DNA of 64,000 nt from Lysinibacillus cavernae (GCF_009724685.1 NZ_WMEF01000010.1:1-64000), one strand, 5' to 3'; counted from the first letter of the stretch, positions 1 to 8,150 are shown. Numbers and translations are program-made. The notes: generated by a model from the sequence alone, not told the origin.

Positions 1-153
1 TTGATTAGCTCAAATTGTTTTGCTGGCATCAATTTTGATGTCCAAAATTTTGTTTCGTTCACTAGCGAAGCTAGTTACTAAAAACTTTATTGATTACGTT
101 TTGCTTGTTCAGTTTTCAAGGTTCATAATGTTGTCCTTTCAGACAACTATTTC
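1..153 (-). promoter_or_regulatory. 16S rRNA leader (5' part of an rrn operon transcript)
   Basis: Read on the minus strand this stretch carries the CTTGAAAACTGAACAAG-type motif that precedes 16S genes in Bacillus relatives and serves in rRNA antitermination and processing. It ends in a leader that normally runs straight into the 16S gene, which must lie just beyond the left edge. No coding potential is seen. The call rests on motif recognition; the 16S gene itself is outside the window. Confidence 0.75.
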
Positions 154-182
154 ATAATATCATACAACCAAAAGGCTGTCAA
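154..182 (-). promoter_or_regulatory. Sigma-A promoter of the rRNA operon
   Basis: The minus strand shows a perfect -35 TTGACA (177-182) and -10 TATTAT (154-159) with 17 bases between them, directly downstream of tRNA-Gly and upstream of the rRNA leader. No terminator lies between the tRNA cluster and this promoter, so the rRNA operon can be transcribed both from here and by read-through from the tRNA promoter. Confidence 0.85.
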
Positions 183-191
183 CACTTTTTT

Positions 192-265
192 TGGAGCGGG
201 TGATGAGAATCGAACTCACGACATCAGCTTGGAAGGCTGAGGTTTTACCATTAAACTACACCCGC
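192..265 (-). tRNA. tRNA-Gly (TCC)
   Basis: A full cloverleaf reads on the minus strand. The acceptor GCGGGTG pairs with CACCCGC, the anticodon loop is CTTCCAA (anticodon TCC) and the 3' CCA is encoded. It is the last tRNA of the operon, ten bases before the rrn -35 box. Confidence 0.95.
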
Positions 266-279
266 GAATATATTTGAAT

Positions 280-356
<77 letters not shown>

Positions 357-374
357 ATATAAATTTTTTTGACT

Positions 375-460
<86 letters not shown>

Positions 461-527
461 TTCAATCAGTAACTTTTTCATTATACTATGATAATCTAAA
501 AAGTCAACCTTTTTTCTTAAAACAAGA

Positions 528-600
528 TGAGCCATGAAGGACTCGAACCTTCGACCCTCTGATTAAAAGTCAGATGCTCTACCAACTGAGCTAATGGCTC
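528..600 (-). tRNA. tRNA-Lys (TTT), CCA not encoded
   Basis: The acceptor GAGCCAT pairs with ATGGCTC and the anticodon loop is CTTTTAA (anticodon TTT). After the discriminator A the sequence continues TCTTG, so CCA is not in the gene and must be added by tRNA nucleotidyltransferase. A spacer of about 67 bases separates it from tRNA-Leu. Confidence 0.95.
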
Positions 601-615
601 AAATTAAGAAATGAA

Positions 616-690
616 TGGCTGGGGTACTAGGATTCGAACCTAGGCATGACGGAATCAAAATCCGTTGCCTTACCGCTTGGCTATACCCCA
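616..690 (-). tRNA. tRNA-Gln (TTG)
   Basis: The acceptor TGGGGTA pairs with TACCCCA, the anticodon loop is TTTTGAT (anticodon TTG), the discriminator is G and CCA is encoded. Confidence 0.95.
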
Positions 691-695
691 ATAAG

Positions 696-771
696 TGGCG
701 GTCCCGACCGGGATCGAACCGGCGATCTCCTGCGTGACAGGCAGGCATGTTAACCGCTACACCACGGGACC
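696..771 (-). tRNA. tRNA-Asp (GTC)
   Basis: The acceptor GGTCCCG pairs with CGGGACC, the anticodon loop is CTGTCAC (anticodon GTC), the discriminator is G and CCA is encoded. Confidence 0.95.
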
Positions 772-801
772 AATATTATTGAAAATTAAAATTTAAAGAA
801 A

Positions 802-873
802 TGACCCCTACGGGATTCGAACCCGTGTTACCGCCGTGAAAGGGCGGTGTCTTAACCACTTGACCAAGGGGCC
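802..873 (-). tRNA. tRNA-Glu (TTC), CCA not encoded
   Basis: The acceptor GGCCCCT pairs with AGGGGTC and the anticodon loop is CTTTCAC (anticodon TTC). The discriminator A is followed by TTTC rather than CCA, so the end must be added enzymatically. It starts one base after tRNA-Asn ends. Confidence 0.95.
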
Positions 874-874
874 A

Positions 875-951
875 TGGCTCCGAAGGCAGGACTCGAACCT
901 GCGACAACCTGATTAACAGTCAGGTGCTACTACCAACTGAGCTACTTCGGA
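875..951 (-). tRNA. tRNA-Asn (GTT)
   Basis: The acceptor TCCGAAG pairs with CTTCGGA, the anticodon loop is CTGTTAA (anticodon GTT) and CCA is encoded. It is the promoter-proximal tRNA of the operon. Confidence 0.95.
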
Positions 952-995
952 ATAACATGTGTTATATTGTCGTCGTTATCTTGTCGACTTTTACT

Positions 996-1024
996 ATTAT
1001 AGGGACAACTCAATAAAACGTCAA
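996..1024 (-). promoter_or_regulatory. Sigma-A promoter of the tRNA operon
   Basis: The minus strand reads TTGACG (1019-1024), 17 bases, then a perfect TATAAT (996-1001), about 45 bases upstream of tRNA-Asn. This near-consensus match is typical of stable-RNA promoters. Confidence 0.85.
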
Positions 1025-1041
1025 CTATTTTTTTATTTTTT

Positions 1042-1503
1042 TTACTCCAATAACTTTAACTTCCCCAGACACTTACTACAGCAATACTTTTCAACATTCA
1101 TCTTTATTTTTCGTTTATATAATTGTAGGCAATTGACACAAGTATAAGTATAACGGCGGTGGCGTCTTTTTGTTGTGACTTTAGGGGATTGTAAAATCGA
1201 GCAAAATCGAGGTGCATTTACTTTTCTTAATAATTCTCGAAAATCCTTATCTCGGTGTTGATACCCTTTACCTTCGATATGTAAATGATAATGGCATAAC
1301 TCATGCAAAACTATACCTTCGATTTCTCTAAAGCCATATAACTCATAGGCTTTGGGATTAATCTCTATATTGTGAGATTGTAAAAGATAACGTCCGCCAG
1401 TTGAACGTAATCTACCATTAAAGTAGGCTTGATGCTGAAAAGGTTTTTGAAAGCTTTCTAAAGATAAGCGAAGAACAAGCTGTTGTAATTCCTCATTGTC
1501 CAT
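1042..1503 (-). CDS. SprT-like family metalloprotein (YdcK-like)
   Basis: A 153-residue protein of the SprT-like family, which includes Bacillus YdcK and is related to the SprT/Spartan metalloproteases. The zinc-binding active-site motif HELCH lies at residues 67-71, and a C-terminal zinc ribbon is formed by CVNC and CSKC pairs around residues 131-147. I chose the ATG at 1503 because GAGGTGA lies just upstream; an upstream extension to 1533 in the same frame lacks a good ribosome site. The substrate is unknown. It follows tex on the same strand, as in B. subtilis, so the two probably share a transcript. Confidence 0.85.
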   Translation of the reverse strand: MDNEELQQLVLRLSLESFQKPFQHQAYFNGRLRSTGGRYLLQSHNIEINPKAYELYGFREIEGIVLHELCHYHLHIEGKGYQHRDKDFRELLRKVNAPRFCSILQSPKVTTKRRHRRYTYTCVNCLQLYKRKIKMNVEKYCCSKCLGKLKLLE

Positions 1504-1570
1504 ACTAATCACCTCTAACAACAAGAATACCACACTGCGTAGTATAGACAGTGTGGTAAAAATTTATTAC

Positions 1571-3742
1571 TTAATCTAATGTTTGATTTTTAGGTGGAAG
1601 CATCGTTAAAGAAATACGTCCTTTATTTACATCTATTTGTTCTACCCATACAGTTACAATATCGCCTAGCGCAACAACTTCTAATGGATGTTTAATACGT
1701 TTATTTTGTAATTTAGAAATATGCACAAGCCCGTCTTGTTTCACACCAACATCAACAAATGCTCCGAAATCTACTACATTTCTAACTGTTCCCTGGAGTT
1801 CCATACCTACTTTTAAATCTTCCATTTTTAATACATCGGTTTTAAGCAAAGGTTGTGGGAAGGCATCTCGTGGGTCACGACTTGGTTTCATTAAAGTATC
1901 CACAATATCTTGAATCGTCACAACACCTACGCTAAGTACATCACTTAAATTTTTAATATCTAAGGTTGCAATTGCTTCTTCTGCTTTCTGTGTTCCTAAC
2001 TCTTTTTTATCAATTTGTGCCTCTGCTAATATTTGTTCAGCAAGATTGTAGCTCTCAGGGTGAATACCTGTAGCATCAAATAAATTTTTTGCTTCAGGAA
2101 CACGTAAAAAACCAATAGCTTGTTCATAAGTTTTAGCACCCAGCCTTGGAATCTTCTTTAATTGCGCACGGGTTGTAAATTGACCATTTTCTTCTCGCAT
2201 CTTCACGATATTCTCAGCAACCGTTTTTGATAAACCAGAAACGTATTGTAAGAGAGAAGAGGAAGCAGTATTTACATCCACCCCTACTTGGTTAACAGCT
2301 GTTTCTACTATAAAAGTTAGTGATTCATTCAATTTTTTCTGAGATACATCATGCTGATACTGACCTACCCCAACCGCTTTAGGTTCAATTTTCACTAACT
2401 CCGATAAAGGATCCTGTAAGCGGCGTGCAATGGAGACAGCACTGCGTTGCTCAACTTGTAAATCAGGGAATTCTGCACGTGCAACATCAGAAGCGGAGTA
2501 TACAGATGCTCCTGCTTCGTTGACAATAACATAAGCTACGTCAGTAGTAAGCTCATTCAACACATCAGCAATAAACTGTTCTGTTTCACGGGATGCTGTT
2601 CCGTTACCGATTGCAATTATACTTATTGGATATTTGGCTAAAATTCCTTTTACAGCAGCTTTTGATTTTGCCACATCTGGTTTAGGAGGGTGTGGGTAAA
2701 TAGCTGTAACCTCAAGCATTTTCCCAGTCTCATCCACAACGGCAAGCTTACAACCTGTACGGTAAGCCGGATCAACCCCCAGTACATATTTACCTTTCAT
2801 AGGTGGCTGTAGTAATAGATTACGTAAATTTTCAGAGAAAATATGAATAGCCTGTGTCTCAGCTTTATCTGTTAGCTCGTTTCGTAATTCTCTTTCAATG
2901 GAAGGCTGAATTAAACGTTTGTACGAATCCTCGATCGCCAGTTTCACTTCTGCAATAGCAGGAGACGAGCCAGTTGCAGGTATCCATTCCTTCCACATAA
3001 TCATTAATACTCGTTCCACGGGTACATGAATTGAAACTTTTAGAACTTCTTCTTTTTCCCCTCGGTTTACCGCTAAGATACGATGTGGAACAATGCGACT
3101 AACAGGCTCCTCATACTCGTAATACATTTCAAAAACATTTTTCTCATCGATTTCTGCATTTTTTACATGTGTGACAAGTACGCCATCTTTCCATGAATAG
3201 GCACGAATTTTTTCACGGATAGCGGCATCGTCAGCAAAACGTTCTGCTAAAATATCTCGTGCTCCCATTAGCGCTTCCTCGGTATTAGCAACTTGTACAT
3301 TATCCACAAAACCAATTGCTAATTGCTCTAATGTGTCATTACTATATGCTAATAGAAGATCTGCAAGAGGTTCTAATCCTTTTTCTTTTGCAATCGTTGC
3401 CTTTGTACGTCGTTTTTGCTTATAGGGTCTATATAAATCTTCTACACGTTGTAAGACTGTTGCAGAAAGAATGGATTTTTCTAATTCTGGAGTAAGTTTT
3501 TCTTGCTCTTGAATTAATCGAATAACCTCTTCTTTACGTTGTTCAAGTTGCTGTATGTAGTGATAACGATCCTCTACAGCTTTAATTTGCACCTCATCGA
3601 GAGAGCCAGTAACTTCTTTTCGATAACGTGCAATAAATGGTACCGTATTTCCCTCTTCTAATAATTTAATAACAGCATCTGCTTGCCCTGGTTTGACTGC
3701 TACATCCTTTGCAATGAGCTGTAACATCTGTTTTTGTTCCAC
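1571..3742 (-). CDS. tex: Tex-family transcription accessory protein (S1 RNA-binding)
   Basis: A 723-residue Tex/YdcI homologue of full family length. The order is an N-terminal helical Tex domain, a YqgF/RuvC-like nuclease fold from about residue 320 (starting near VLGVDPAYRTG), helix-hairpin-helix repeats around 490-560 and a C-terminal S1 domain (about 640-715) that binds RNA. The start is GTG at 3742, behind AAGG at about ten bases. Family members affect transcription and RNA metabolism; the exact role is not settled. It follows the sigB operon terminator, so it has its own transcription start. Confidence 0.93.
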   Translation of the reverse strand: MEQKQMLQLIAKDVAVKPGQADAVIKLLEEGNTVPFIARYRKEVTGSLDEVQIKAVEDRYHYIQQLEQRKEEVIRLIQEQEKLTPELEKSILSATVLQRVEDLYRPYKQKRRTKATIAKEKGLEPLADLLLAYSNDTLEQLAIGFVDNVQVANTEEALMGARDILAERFADDAAIREKIRAYSWKDGVLVTHVKNAEIDEKNVFEMYYEYEEPVSRIVPHRILAVNRGEKEEVLKVSIHVPVERVLMIMWKEWIPATGSSPAIAEVKLAIEDSYKRLIQPSIERELRNELTDKAETQAIHIFSENLRNLLLQPPMKGKYVLGVDPAYRTGCKLAVVDETGKMLEVTAIYPHPPKPDVAKSKAAVKGILAKYPISIIAIGNGTASRETEQFIADVLNELTTDVAYVIVNEAGASVYSASDVARAEFPDLQVEQRSAVSIARRLQDPLSELVKIEPKAVGVGQYQHDVSQKKLNESLTFIVETAVNQVGVDVNTASSSLLQYVSGLSKTVAENIVKMREENGQFTTRAQLKKIPRLGAKTYEQAIGFLRVPEAKNLFDATGIHPESYNLAEQILAEAQIDKKELGTQKAEEAIATLDIKNLSDVLSVGVVTIQDIVDTLMKPSRDPRDAFPQPLLKTDVLKMEDLKVGMELQGTVRNVVDFGAFVDVGVKQDGLVHISKLQNKRIKHPLEVVALGDIVTVWVEQIDVNKGRISLTMLPPKNQTLD

Positions 3743-3794
3743 ATCATCACTACCTTTTTCTTTTCATTTTACCATTACACTTTACTAAAAATGC

Positions 3795-3834
3795 AAAAAA
3801 ATAGTCTACTCAGACGACTATGAGTAAACTATTT
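3795..3834 (-). terminator. Terminator of the sigB operon
   Basis: The minus strand shows a 13-base stem (AATAGTTTACTCA with TGAGTAGACTATT, one mismatch), an 8-base loop and a T run. It lies just after sigB, which shows that no rsbX gene follows in the operon. Confidence 0.85.
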
Positions 3835-3865
3835 TCATTCATTTAATACATTTGAACTGTCAAGC

Positions 3866-4651
3866 TTAGAGCGAAACACCGCCACTTGCTAGAATAGCCT
3901 CTTGTAATTTCTTTATTGCTTTCCTTTGTATTCTAGATACATGCATTTGAGAAATTCCTAATCGTTCTCCAGCTTCTTTTTGACTAAGTTGCTCTAAATA
4001 TGTAAGCTGAATAATTTGTTTTTCTCTCTCATTCAACACAACCATTGCATCTGAAACAATCATTCGTTTATTGGTCATTTCATAGCCATCGTCTTCTCTA
4101 CCCAAAATATCAAATAACGTGACTGTACTACCATCTGAATCTGACTCTATCGAATGATCCATAGAAAGAGCCTGATAACTACGGCTCATCTCCATAGCTT
4201 CTAATACCTCTTCCTCTGCTACTTCTAATCGTTCAGCAATATCTTTAATGGATGGAGAACGCTGCAGTTCAATTGTCAGCGCCTCCACCGTTACTTTGAT
4301 TCTCGGTCCAATTTCTTTTATCCGTCTAGGCACATGAACATCCCATGTTTTATCACGTAAAAAACGCTTAATTTCTCCAACTATTGTCGGCACGGCAAAT
4401 GCTTCAAAACTTCGACCAACATTTGGATCAAAACGTCTGATTGCACCTAACAATCCTAGCATCCCTACTTGAACAATATCATCATAATAAGATTTACCAT
4501 TCGAATATTTACGAGCTATTGACTCAACTAGATATCGATAATGAATCACTAAGTTGGTTTGTGCTTCATCATCCTCCGTTGACTGGTACAATTCAATCCA
4601 CTTTAGTACATCTTCCTTTGATGAAGATTTATGTAGTGATTCTTTCGACAT
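3866..4651 (-). CDS. sigB: RNA polymerase sigma factor SigB (general stress)
   Basis: A 261-residue sigma-70 family factor, essentially the length of B. subtilis SigB (262). Region 2 has the YYDDIVQVGMLGLLGAIRRFD core, and the C-terminus ends in the region 4 helix-turn-helix (SQKEAGERLGISQMHVSRIQ). The ATG at 4651 is preceded by AGGTGG; the longer in-frame start at 4678 has no such site. The gene overlaps the end of rsbW by 23 bases, consistent with translational coupling between the factor and its anti-sigma. SigB directs the general stress regulon and is held by RsbW until RsbV releases it. Confidence 0.95.
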   Translation of the reverse strand: MSKESLHKSSSKEDVLKWIELYQSTEDDEAQTNLVIHYRYLVESIARKYSNGKSYYDDIVQVGMLGLLGAIRRFDPNVGRSFEAFAVPTIVGEIKRFLRDKTWDVHVPRRIKEIGPRIKVTVEALTIELQRSPSIKDIAERLEVAEEEVLEAMEMSRSYQALSMDHSIESDSDGSTVTLFDILGREDDGYEMTNKRMIVSDAMVVLNEREKQIIQLTYLEQLSQKEAGERLGISQMHVSRIQRKAIKKLQEAILASGGVSL

Positions 4652-5099
4652 TTTTTTCCACCTGCTCCCTAGTGACATACTTTGTCATGAAGACAGTTAC
4701 GCCACCATCGTTATTGATCATCACCTCATCCATCAAAGTTTCCATTAAATAAAGTCCCAAACCACCTTCTCTTAGCCCTGCAATACTTTCCTCAGGATGA
4801 TACGGTCCAATCTTAGACTTGATTTCTTCAAAATTAAAGCTATTGCCATAATCCGCAATCATCATTTCCATCTTATTGTCATACAACGCACACCCAATGA
4901 CAATTTCACCTTCTTCTTCGTCTTTATAAGCATGGTGCACAACATTTGTCACAGCCTCACTTGCTGCAATTTTTAAGTCTTCGATATCATCATAATTAAA
5001 GCCAATCCTACTAGCTAAGCCTGAGACAGTTAACCGAATAACACTGACATATTGCGGTTTAGCAGGAACTCTAATTTCAATATAGTCAAATTCCTTCAT
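4629..5099 (-). CDS. rsbW: Anti-sigma-B factor / serine kinase RsbW
   Basis: A 156-residue GHKL-type kinase that binds SigB and phosphorylates RsbV. The N-box is visible as EAVTNVVHHA and the glycine-rich ATP lid as GLREGGLGLYLM. Its ATG shares a base with the rsbV stop codon (TAATG), and its end overlaps sigB, so stoichiometry is set by coupling. This is the central switch of the operon: unphosphorylated RsbV binds it and frees SigB. Confidence 0.95.
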   Translation of the reverse strand: MKEFDYIEIRVPAKPQYVSVIRLTVSGLASRIGFNYDDIEDLKIAASEAVTNVVHHAYKDEEEGEIVIGCALYDNKMEMMIADYGNSFNFEEIKSKIGPYHPEESIAGLREGGLGLYLMETLMDEVMINNDGGVTVFMTKYVTREQVEKNVERITT

Positions 5100-5431
5100 T
5101 ATCTTAATTCCACCTTTTTATCAGTTTCGATATCCATCAAATCACTTAGCCCAGTAATTTCAAACAATCGTTGTAATCTATTCGATAAACCAACCAGCTT
5201 TACTTTGCCATTTTCACGTAATGCTCTTTTATAAAAAGCAACAAAAATCCCAAGACCTGTACTATCCATATAATTTACCTTTGATAAATCAAGTTCAATT
5301 TCTAATCCTTCTGTAATCTTTACAGCTTCTAATTCCTCTCGTAATCCAGATGCAGTAAATGTGTCAATTTCACCCTCAACAAAGCCAAATAATTTATGAT
5401 TAATTTCTTTAAAATGTATTGTTACGTCCAT
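5099..5431 (-). CDS. rsbV: Anti-anti-sigma factor RsbV
   Basis: A 110-residue STAS-domain protein. The phosphorylatable serine sits in the MDSTGLGIF motif (Ser57; Ser56 in B. subtilis). The ATG at 5431 follows GGAGGT with a 7-base spacer; the upstream in-frame start at 5449 would place this site inside the gene. RsbV is inactivated by RsbW phosphorylation and reactivated by the phosphatase RsbU. It is the first gene behind the internal sigma-B promoter. Confidence 0.95.
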   Translation of the reverse strand: MDVTIHFKEINHKLFGFVEGEIDTFTASGLREELEAVKITEGLEIELDLSKVNYMDSTGLGIFVAFYKRALRENGKVKLVGLSNRLQRLFEITGLSDLMDIETDKKVELR

Positions 5432-5468
5432 ATAGCACACCTCCACCATATTTGTTAGACTATTTTCT

Positions 5469-5494
5469 ATACCCAGATCAATTGAAACGTAAAC
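5469..5494 (-). promoter_or_regulatory. Sigma-B autoregulatory promoter before rsbV
   Basis: The minus strand has GTTTAC (5489-5494), 14 bases, then GGGTAT (5469-5474). This matches the sigma-B consensus GTTTAA-N12-14-GGGTAT at five of six and six of six positions. It begins immediately after the rsbU stop codon and lies about 40 bases before the rsbV start, the same place as the autoregulatory promoter in B. subtilis. Confidence 0.88.
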
Positions 5495-6499
5495 CTACTT
5501 TTTTAAAATAACTACAGTAAAATCATCAGATAGTTTAAAATTCTGCACTTTTTCTATTTCCTTATAAAGCAGTTGGCACAATTGTTGAGCTGTTAAATGT
5601 CTATTTGCTTTAATTAAAGCTGTGATAACTTCCCGGGAATTTAAGTCATTCTGTGCTCTAAATTCTGTCACCCCATCGGTCATCATAATAATCATATCAT
5701 TTTCTTCTAAAACAATTTCATGGAACGAATAGCTTGTTTCAGGCAGTACACCAAGTAATAAGCCTTTAGCTTCTACAGGAAAGAATTGATCAACCTTTGC
5801 TCTATAATGTAAGGCTGGCTCATGACCTGCGGAAGCATAGGAAAAGATGTTCTGCTTTACATTTAGGCATCCATAAAACATAGATACAAACATACTATCA
5901 TCCACACCTTTTTCAATTACCCTATTGATGACTTCTAAAACATAGGAAGGATCTTTATATGCATATGCCAATGTTTCAAGTCCATATTTCACCATCGACA
6001 TACATAAAGCAGCAGGAACTCCCTTACCCACAACATCTGTCACAGCCACACTTAAATAGTCTTCTCCATCATGAAAAAAATGTACATAATCTCCATTCAT
6101 TTTACGAATAGGAACAGAAATCTTTCCTATATCAATACTTTGTAGCTGCGGTACATATGTTTTCAATAAAGTTTTTTGAATGTTTGTCGCAATGTTCATT
6201 TCCATCTCATATTCAGCTTGTTTTTGAAGTAAGCTTTGATGTTCTCTATGCGCCATACCATAATGAACCATTACTTCAATAAGAAAATCATATGCCGGCT
6301 GAGCTTCACTCATTTGATCAGGAAATATTTGCTCAACAGCATTTTTATGAATACTAACAACATCCTCTGGGGATATACTTTTTTGTATTAACTGACGTGT
6401 GAAATTTTGAGCGATATATAAATTCTTTTCAGTTTGATTGACCATATAATCTGATAATATCTTGGTATACTGAGATTCTAATTGTTTCAATTTCTTCAC
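5495..6499 (-). CDS. rsbU: Serine phosphatase RsbU, environmental arm of sigma-B activation
   Basis: A 334-residue protein, close to B. subtilis RsbU (335). An N-terminal helical domain of about 85 residues, which in the family binds RsbT, is followed by a PP2C-type SpoIIE phosphatase domain with metal-binding motifs GDYVHF, DVVGKG and MTDGVTE and a C-terminal SDDFTVV. It dephosphorylates RsbV-P. The N-terminal RsbT-binding part is intact, which argues that the RsbT route is still used although rsbR and rsbS are absent from the cluster. The start lies four bases after the rsbT stop. Confidence 0.94.
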   Translation of the reverse strand: MKKLKQLESQYTKILSDYMVNQTEKNLYIAQNFTRQLIQKSISPEDVVSIHKNAVEQIFPDQMSEAQPAYDFLIEVMVHYGMAHREHQSLLQKQAEYEMEMNIATNIQKTLLKTYVPQLQSIDIGKISVPIRKMNGDYVHFFHDGEDYLSVAVTDVVGKGVPAALCMSMVKYGLETLAYAYKDPSYVLEVINRVIEKGVDDSMFVSMFYGCLNVKQNIFSYASAGHEPALHYRAKVDQFFPVEAKGLLLGVLPETSYSFHEIVLEENDMIIMMTDGVTEFRAQNDLNSREVITALIKANRHLTAQQLCQLLYKEIEKVQNFKLSDDFTVVILKK

Positions 6500-6502
6500 G
6501 TC

Positions 6503-6904
6503 CTAACGCAAGCTTTTTTCCGCCCTTATTGTTGTACCCACCCCAATCACAGAATGAATATCTAAGCTGTCCATCAATCGCTTAACGCCTGGTAAACCAG
6601 CACCTAACCCTCCAGAAGTAGAATAACCATCCTCCATAACTTTGCGGACATCTTTAATACCCGGTCCTTGATCGGAAGCTACAACAACTATTTTCTTTTC
6701 AGTAATTGTCTCAACCCTTTCAATTTGAATCATGCCTATACTTGCATATAAATATATATTTCGCGCTAATTCACTAATCGCTGTGGTTATGCGAGCTTGA
6801 TCAACAGTGTCAAATCCAAGTGCTTTTGCTTCATTGCGCCCCAGTTGTCTTGCTGCAACAATATCCCACTCTGTAATAATTTCAACCGAAGACTTACATG
6901 TCAC
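6503..6904 (-). CDS. rsbT: Serine kinase RsbT, activator of RsbU
   Basis: A 133-residue GHKL kinase, the same length as B. subtilis RsbT. The N-box-like ISELARNI and glycine lid GLGAGLPGVKRLMD are present. The start is GTG at 6904 after GGAGGG with a 6-base spacer. In B. subtilis RsbT is held by the RsbR/RsbS stressosome and on release binds RsbU. Here it is the first gene of the operon and no RsbR or RsbS lies upstream, so its partner must be encoded elsewhere or differ. Confidence 0.93.
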   Translation of the reverse strand: MTCKSSVEIITEWDIVAARQLGRNEAKALGFDTVDQARITTAISELARNIYLYASIGMIQIERVETITEKKIVVVASDQGPGIKDVRKVMEDGYSTSGGLGAGLPGVKRLMDSLDIHSVIGVGTTIRAEKSLR

Positions 6905-7144
6905 TGCCGTCCCTCCATTTCCTCACGGAGATATACTCTTACACTTTAGTTCGACCTGCTTGACCTAATTTAAACTTATAGCCTCTATAAAGGAAATATT
7001 CTATGTAAATTTTCATATACCTTTTAAGAATTTTTTCAAAAATCTATTTTTTAAAAAATCTTTAGTATATCTTAAAGCTTTTTGTACCATTTATAAATAG
7101 TAAATTCAAATTATGGTAAAGAAGTATTTGAGGATATAGTACAA
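6905..7144 (-). other. AT-rich gap where rsbR and rsbS lie in B. subtilis
   Basis: These 240 bases between rsbT and the mazF terminator hold no open frame of note on either strand. A GTTTAA occurs about 60 bases upstream of rsbT, but no matching GGGTAT follows at the right distance. The promoter of rsbTU must lie here, but I cannot assign it with confidence. Confidence 0.4.
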
Positions 7145-7178
7145 AAAAAGCATCGAGATATCATAATCTCGATGCTTC
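7145..7178 (-). terminator. Terminator after mazF
   Basis: A perfect 12-base stem (AAGCATCGAGAT with ATCTCGATGCTT) with a 6-base loop is followed on the minus strand by seven T residues. It separates the toxin-antitoxin transcript from the sigma-B operon. Confidence 0.9.
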
Positions 7179-7194
7179 TATACACATATGTATA

Positions 7195-7545
7195 TCAAAA
7201 TTTAACTAGACCTAAACTAATCATCAGCGCACCATCGACTTTTTCCATCACAGCATGATCAAGTTGCGTAATACGATCTGTCAATCTTGACTTATCAATT
7301 GTACGCACCTGTTCTAGCAAAATAACCGAATCACGTTCAAAACCATACTTTTCAGCATTGATTTCAACGTGTGTCGGTAACTTTGCTTTTTGAATCTGTG
7401 CAGTGATAGCTGCGATGATGACAGTCGGACTAAATCGATTGCCAATATCATTTTGAATAATCAGCACCGGTCTAGTGCCTCCTTGTTCAGAACCTATTAC
7501 CGGTGATAAGTCTGCAAAAAAAACGTCACCACGTTTTACATTCAA
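7195..7545 (-). CDS. mazF: mRNA interferase toxin MazF/NdoA (EndoA)
   Basis: A 116-residue MazF/PemK-family endoribonuclease, the length of B. subtilis NdoA, which cuts single-stranded mRNA at UACAU. The family core is nearly intact: [11 protein letters not shown] at the start, [16 protein letters not shown] and [11 protein letters not shown]. The start is a TTG at 7545 behind GGGGGA, which aligns with the start of NdoA; the longer frame up to 7620 runs through the antitoxin gene. It starts four bases after mazE, so expression is coupled to the antitoxin. Confidence 0.93.
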   Translation of the reverse strand: MNVKRGDVFFADLSPVIGSEQGGTRPVLIIQNDIGNRFSPTVIIAAITAQIQKAKLPTHVEINAEKYGFERDSVILLEQVRTIDKSRLTDRITQLDHAVMEKVDGALMISLGLVKF

Positions 7546-7549
7546 AGTG

Positions 7550-7813
7550 TCATCCCCCGCTAACGAGACGCTCCACCATATGCTGTGCTTCATATTCTGC
7601 ATGCAAGCATTCACTCGCAATCATTAAATTAATATGAGACATTTCAACATATCCTTTAATCATAGCTTCCCGTATTTGATTTGGTTGCTCCTGCATTAAA
7701 TTTTTGCGCGCCAAAACACGCACAAAAGATTCACCTTCAATTACTTCCTTTGTCTGTAGAAATAGTCTGTCTTGAACAGCAATTGTAGCTTCTCTTAACG
7801 TTTTCTCGTACAC
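7550..7813 (-). CDS. mazE: MazE/NdoAI-type antitoxin, diverged N-terminus
   Basis: An 87-residue protein whose last 35 residues ([13 protein letters not shown] then AEYEAQ and VERLVSGG) match the toxin-binding tail of NdoAI closely. The N-terminal half does not show the usual ribbon-helix-helix sequence; a strand-helix-helix pattern (EATIAV, then two helices) is still possible. I chose the GTG at 7813 because GGAGGT sits seven bases upstream. The in-frame extension to 7990 contains this ribosome site and Cys/Phe-rich sequence unlike the family. Its role is to neutralise MazF and probably to repress its own promoter. Confidence 0.8.
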   Translation of the reverse strand: MYEKTLREATIAVQDRLFLQTKEVIEGESFVRVLARKNLMQEQPNQIREAMIKGYVEMSHINLMIASECLHAEYEAQHMVERLVSGG

Positions 7814-7857
7814 AGCAAGCACCTCCAACGGAACCATACACTTTTTCATTACTTCCC

Positions 7858-7886
7858 ATTCTATCATTGAAAGATATTGTTGAAAA
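7858..7886 (-). promoter_or_regulatory. Probable sigma-A promoter of mazEF
   Basis: The minus strand shows TTTTCA (7881-7886), 17 bases, TAGAAT (7858-7863), about 45 bases before the mazE start. The matches are four and five of six. The predicted initiation site agrees with the short mazE reading. Confidence 0.5.
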
Positions 7887-8150
7887 GACATGAAATGACA
7901 AAATATCTGACAATTTGAAGTACAGATTGTAAAAATATGTTGGTTGTCGAAGGTATATGCTGAATAATTATTATTGCAATGCGTTTCCATCTATGAGCCA
8001 TTTATCGTTTGGGAAAGAAATAAGATCTCCAGAGCTAATTTATTATCCAAATTCAATTATTTATTTTGAAATGTTTGCTCATTACACTACATTGAAAGCT
8101 ATTTAGAGAATGAATACTACATATAAGAAACTATTTCTAATGACGGTCAA
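7887..8150. other. Intergenic stretch between alr and mazE
   Basis: This AT-rich sequence downstream of alr has no clear terminator hairpin, so alr transcripts may read into mazEF as in B. subtilis. I see no small gene with a ribosome site. Confidence 0.4.

Noticed and set aside
2826..2845. CodY-box-like sequence (AATTTTCAGAGAAAAT) in tex
   Set aside because: It lies deep in the coding region with no promoter nearby.
6960..6990. GTTTAA upstream of rsbT as a second sigma-B promoter
   Set aside because: No GGGTAT-like -10 follows at 12 to 15 bases (GTCGAA is found instead).
7814..7990. N-terminal extension of the MazE antitoxin frame
   Set aside because: It contains the GGAGGT ribosome site of the shorter start and sequence unlike any antitoxin; the probable promoter also lies inside it.
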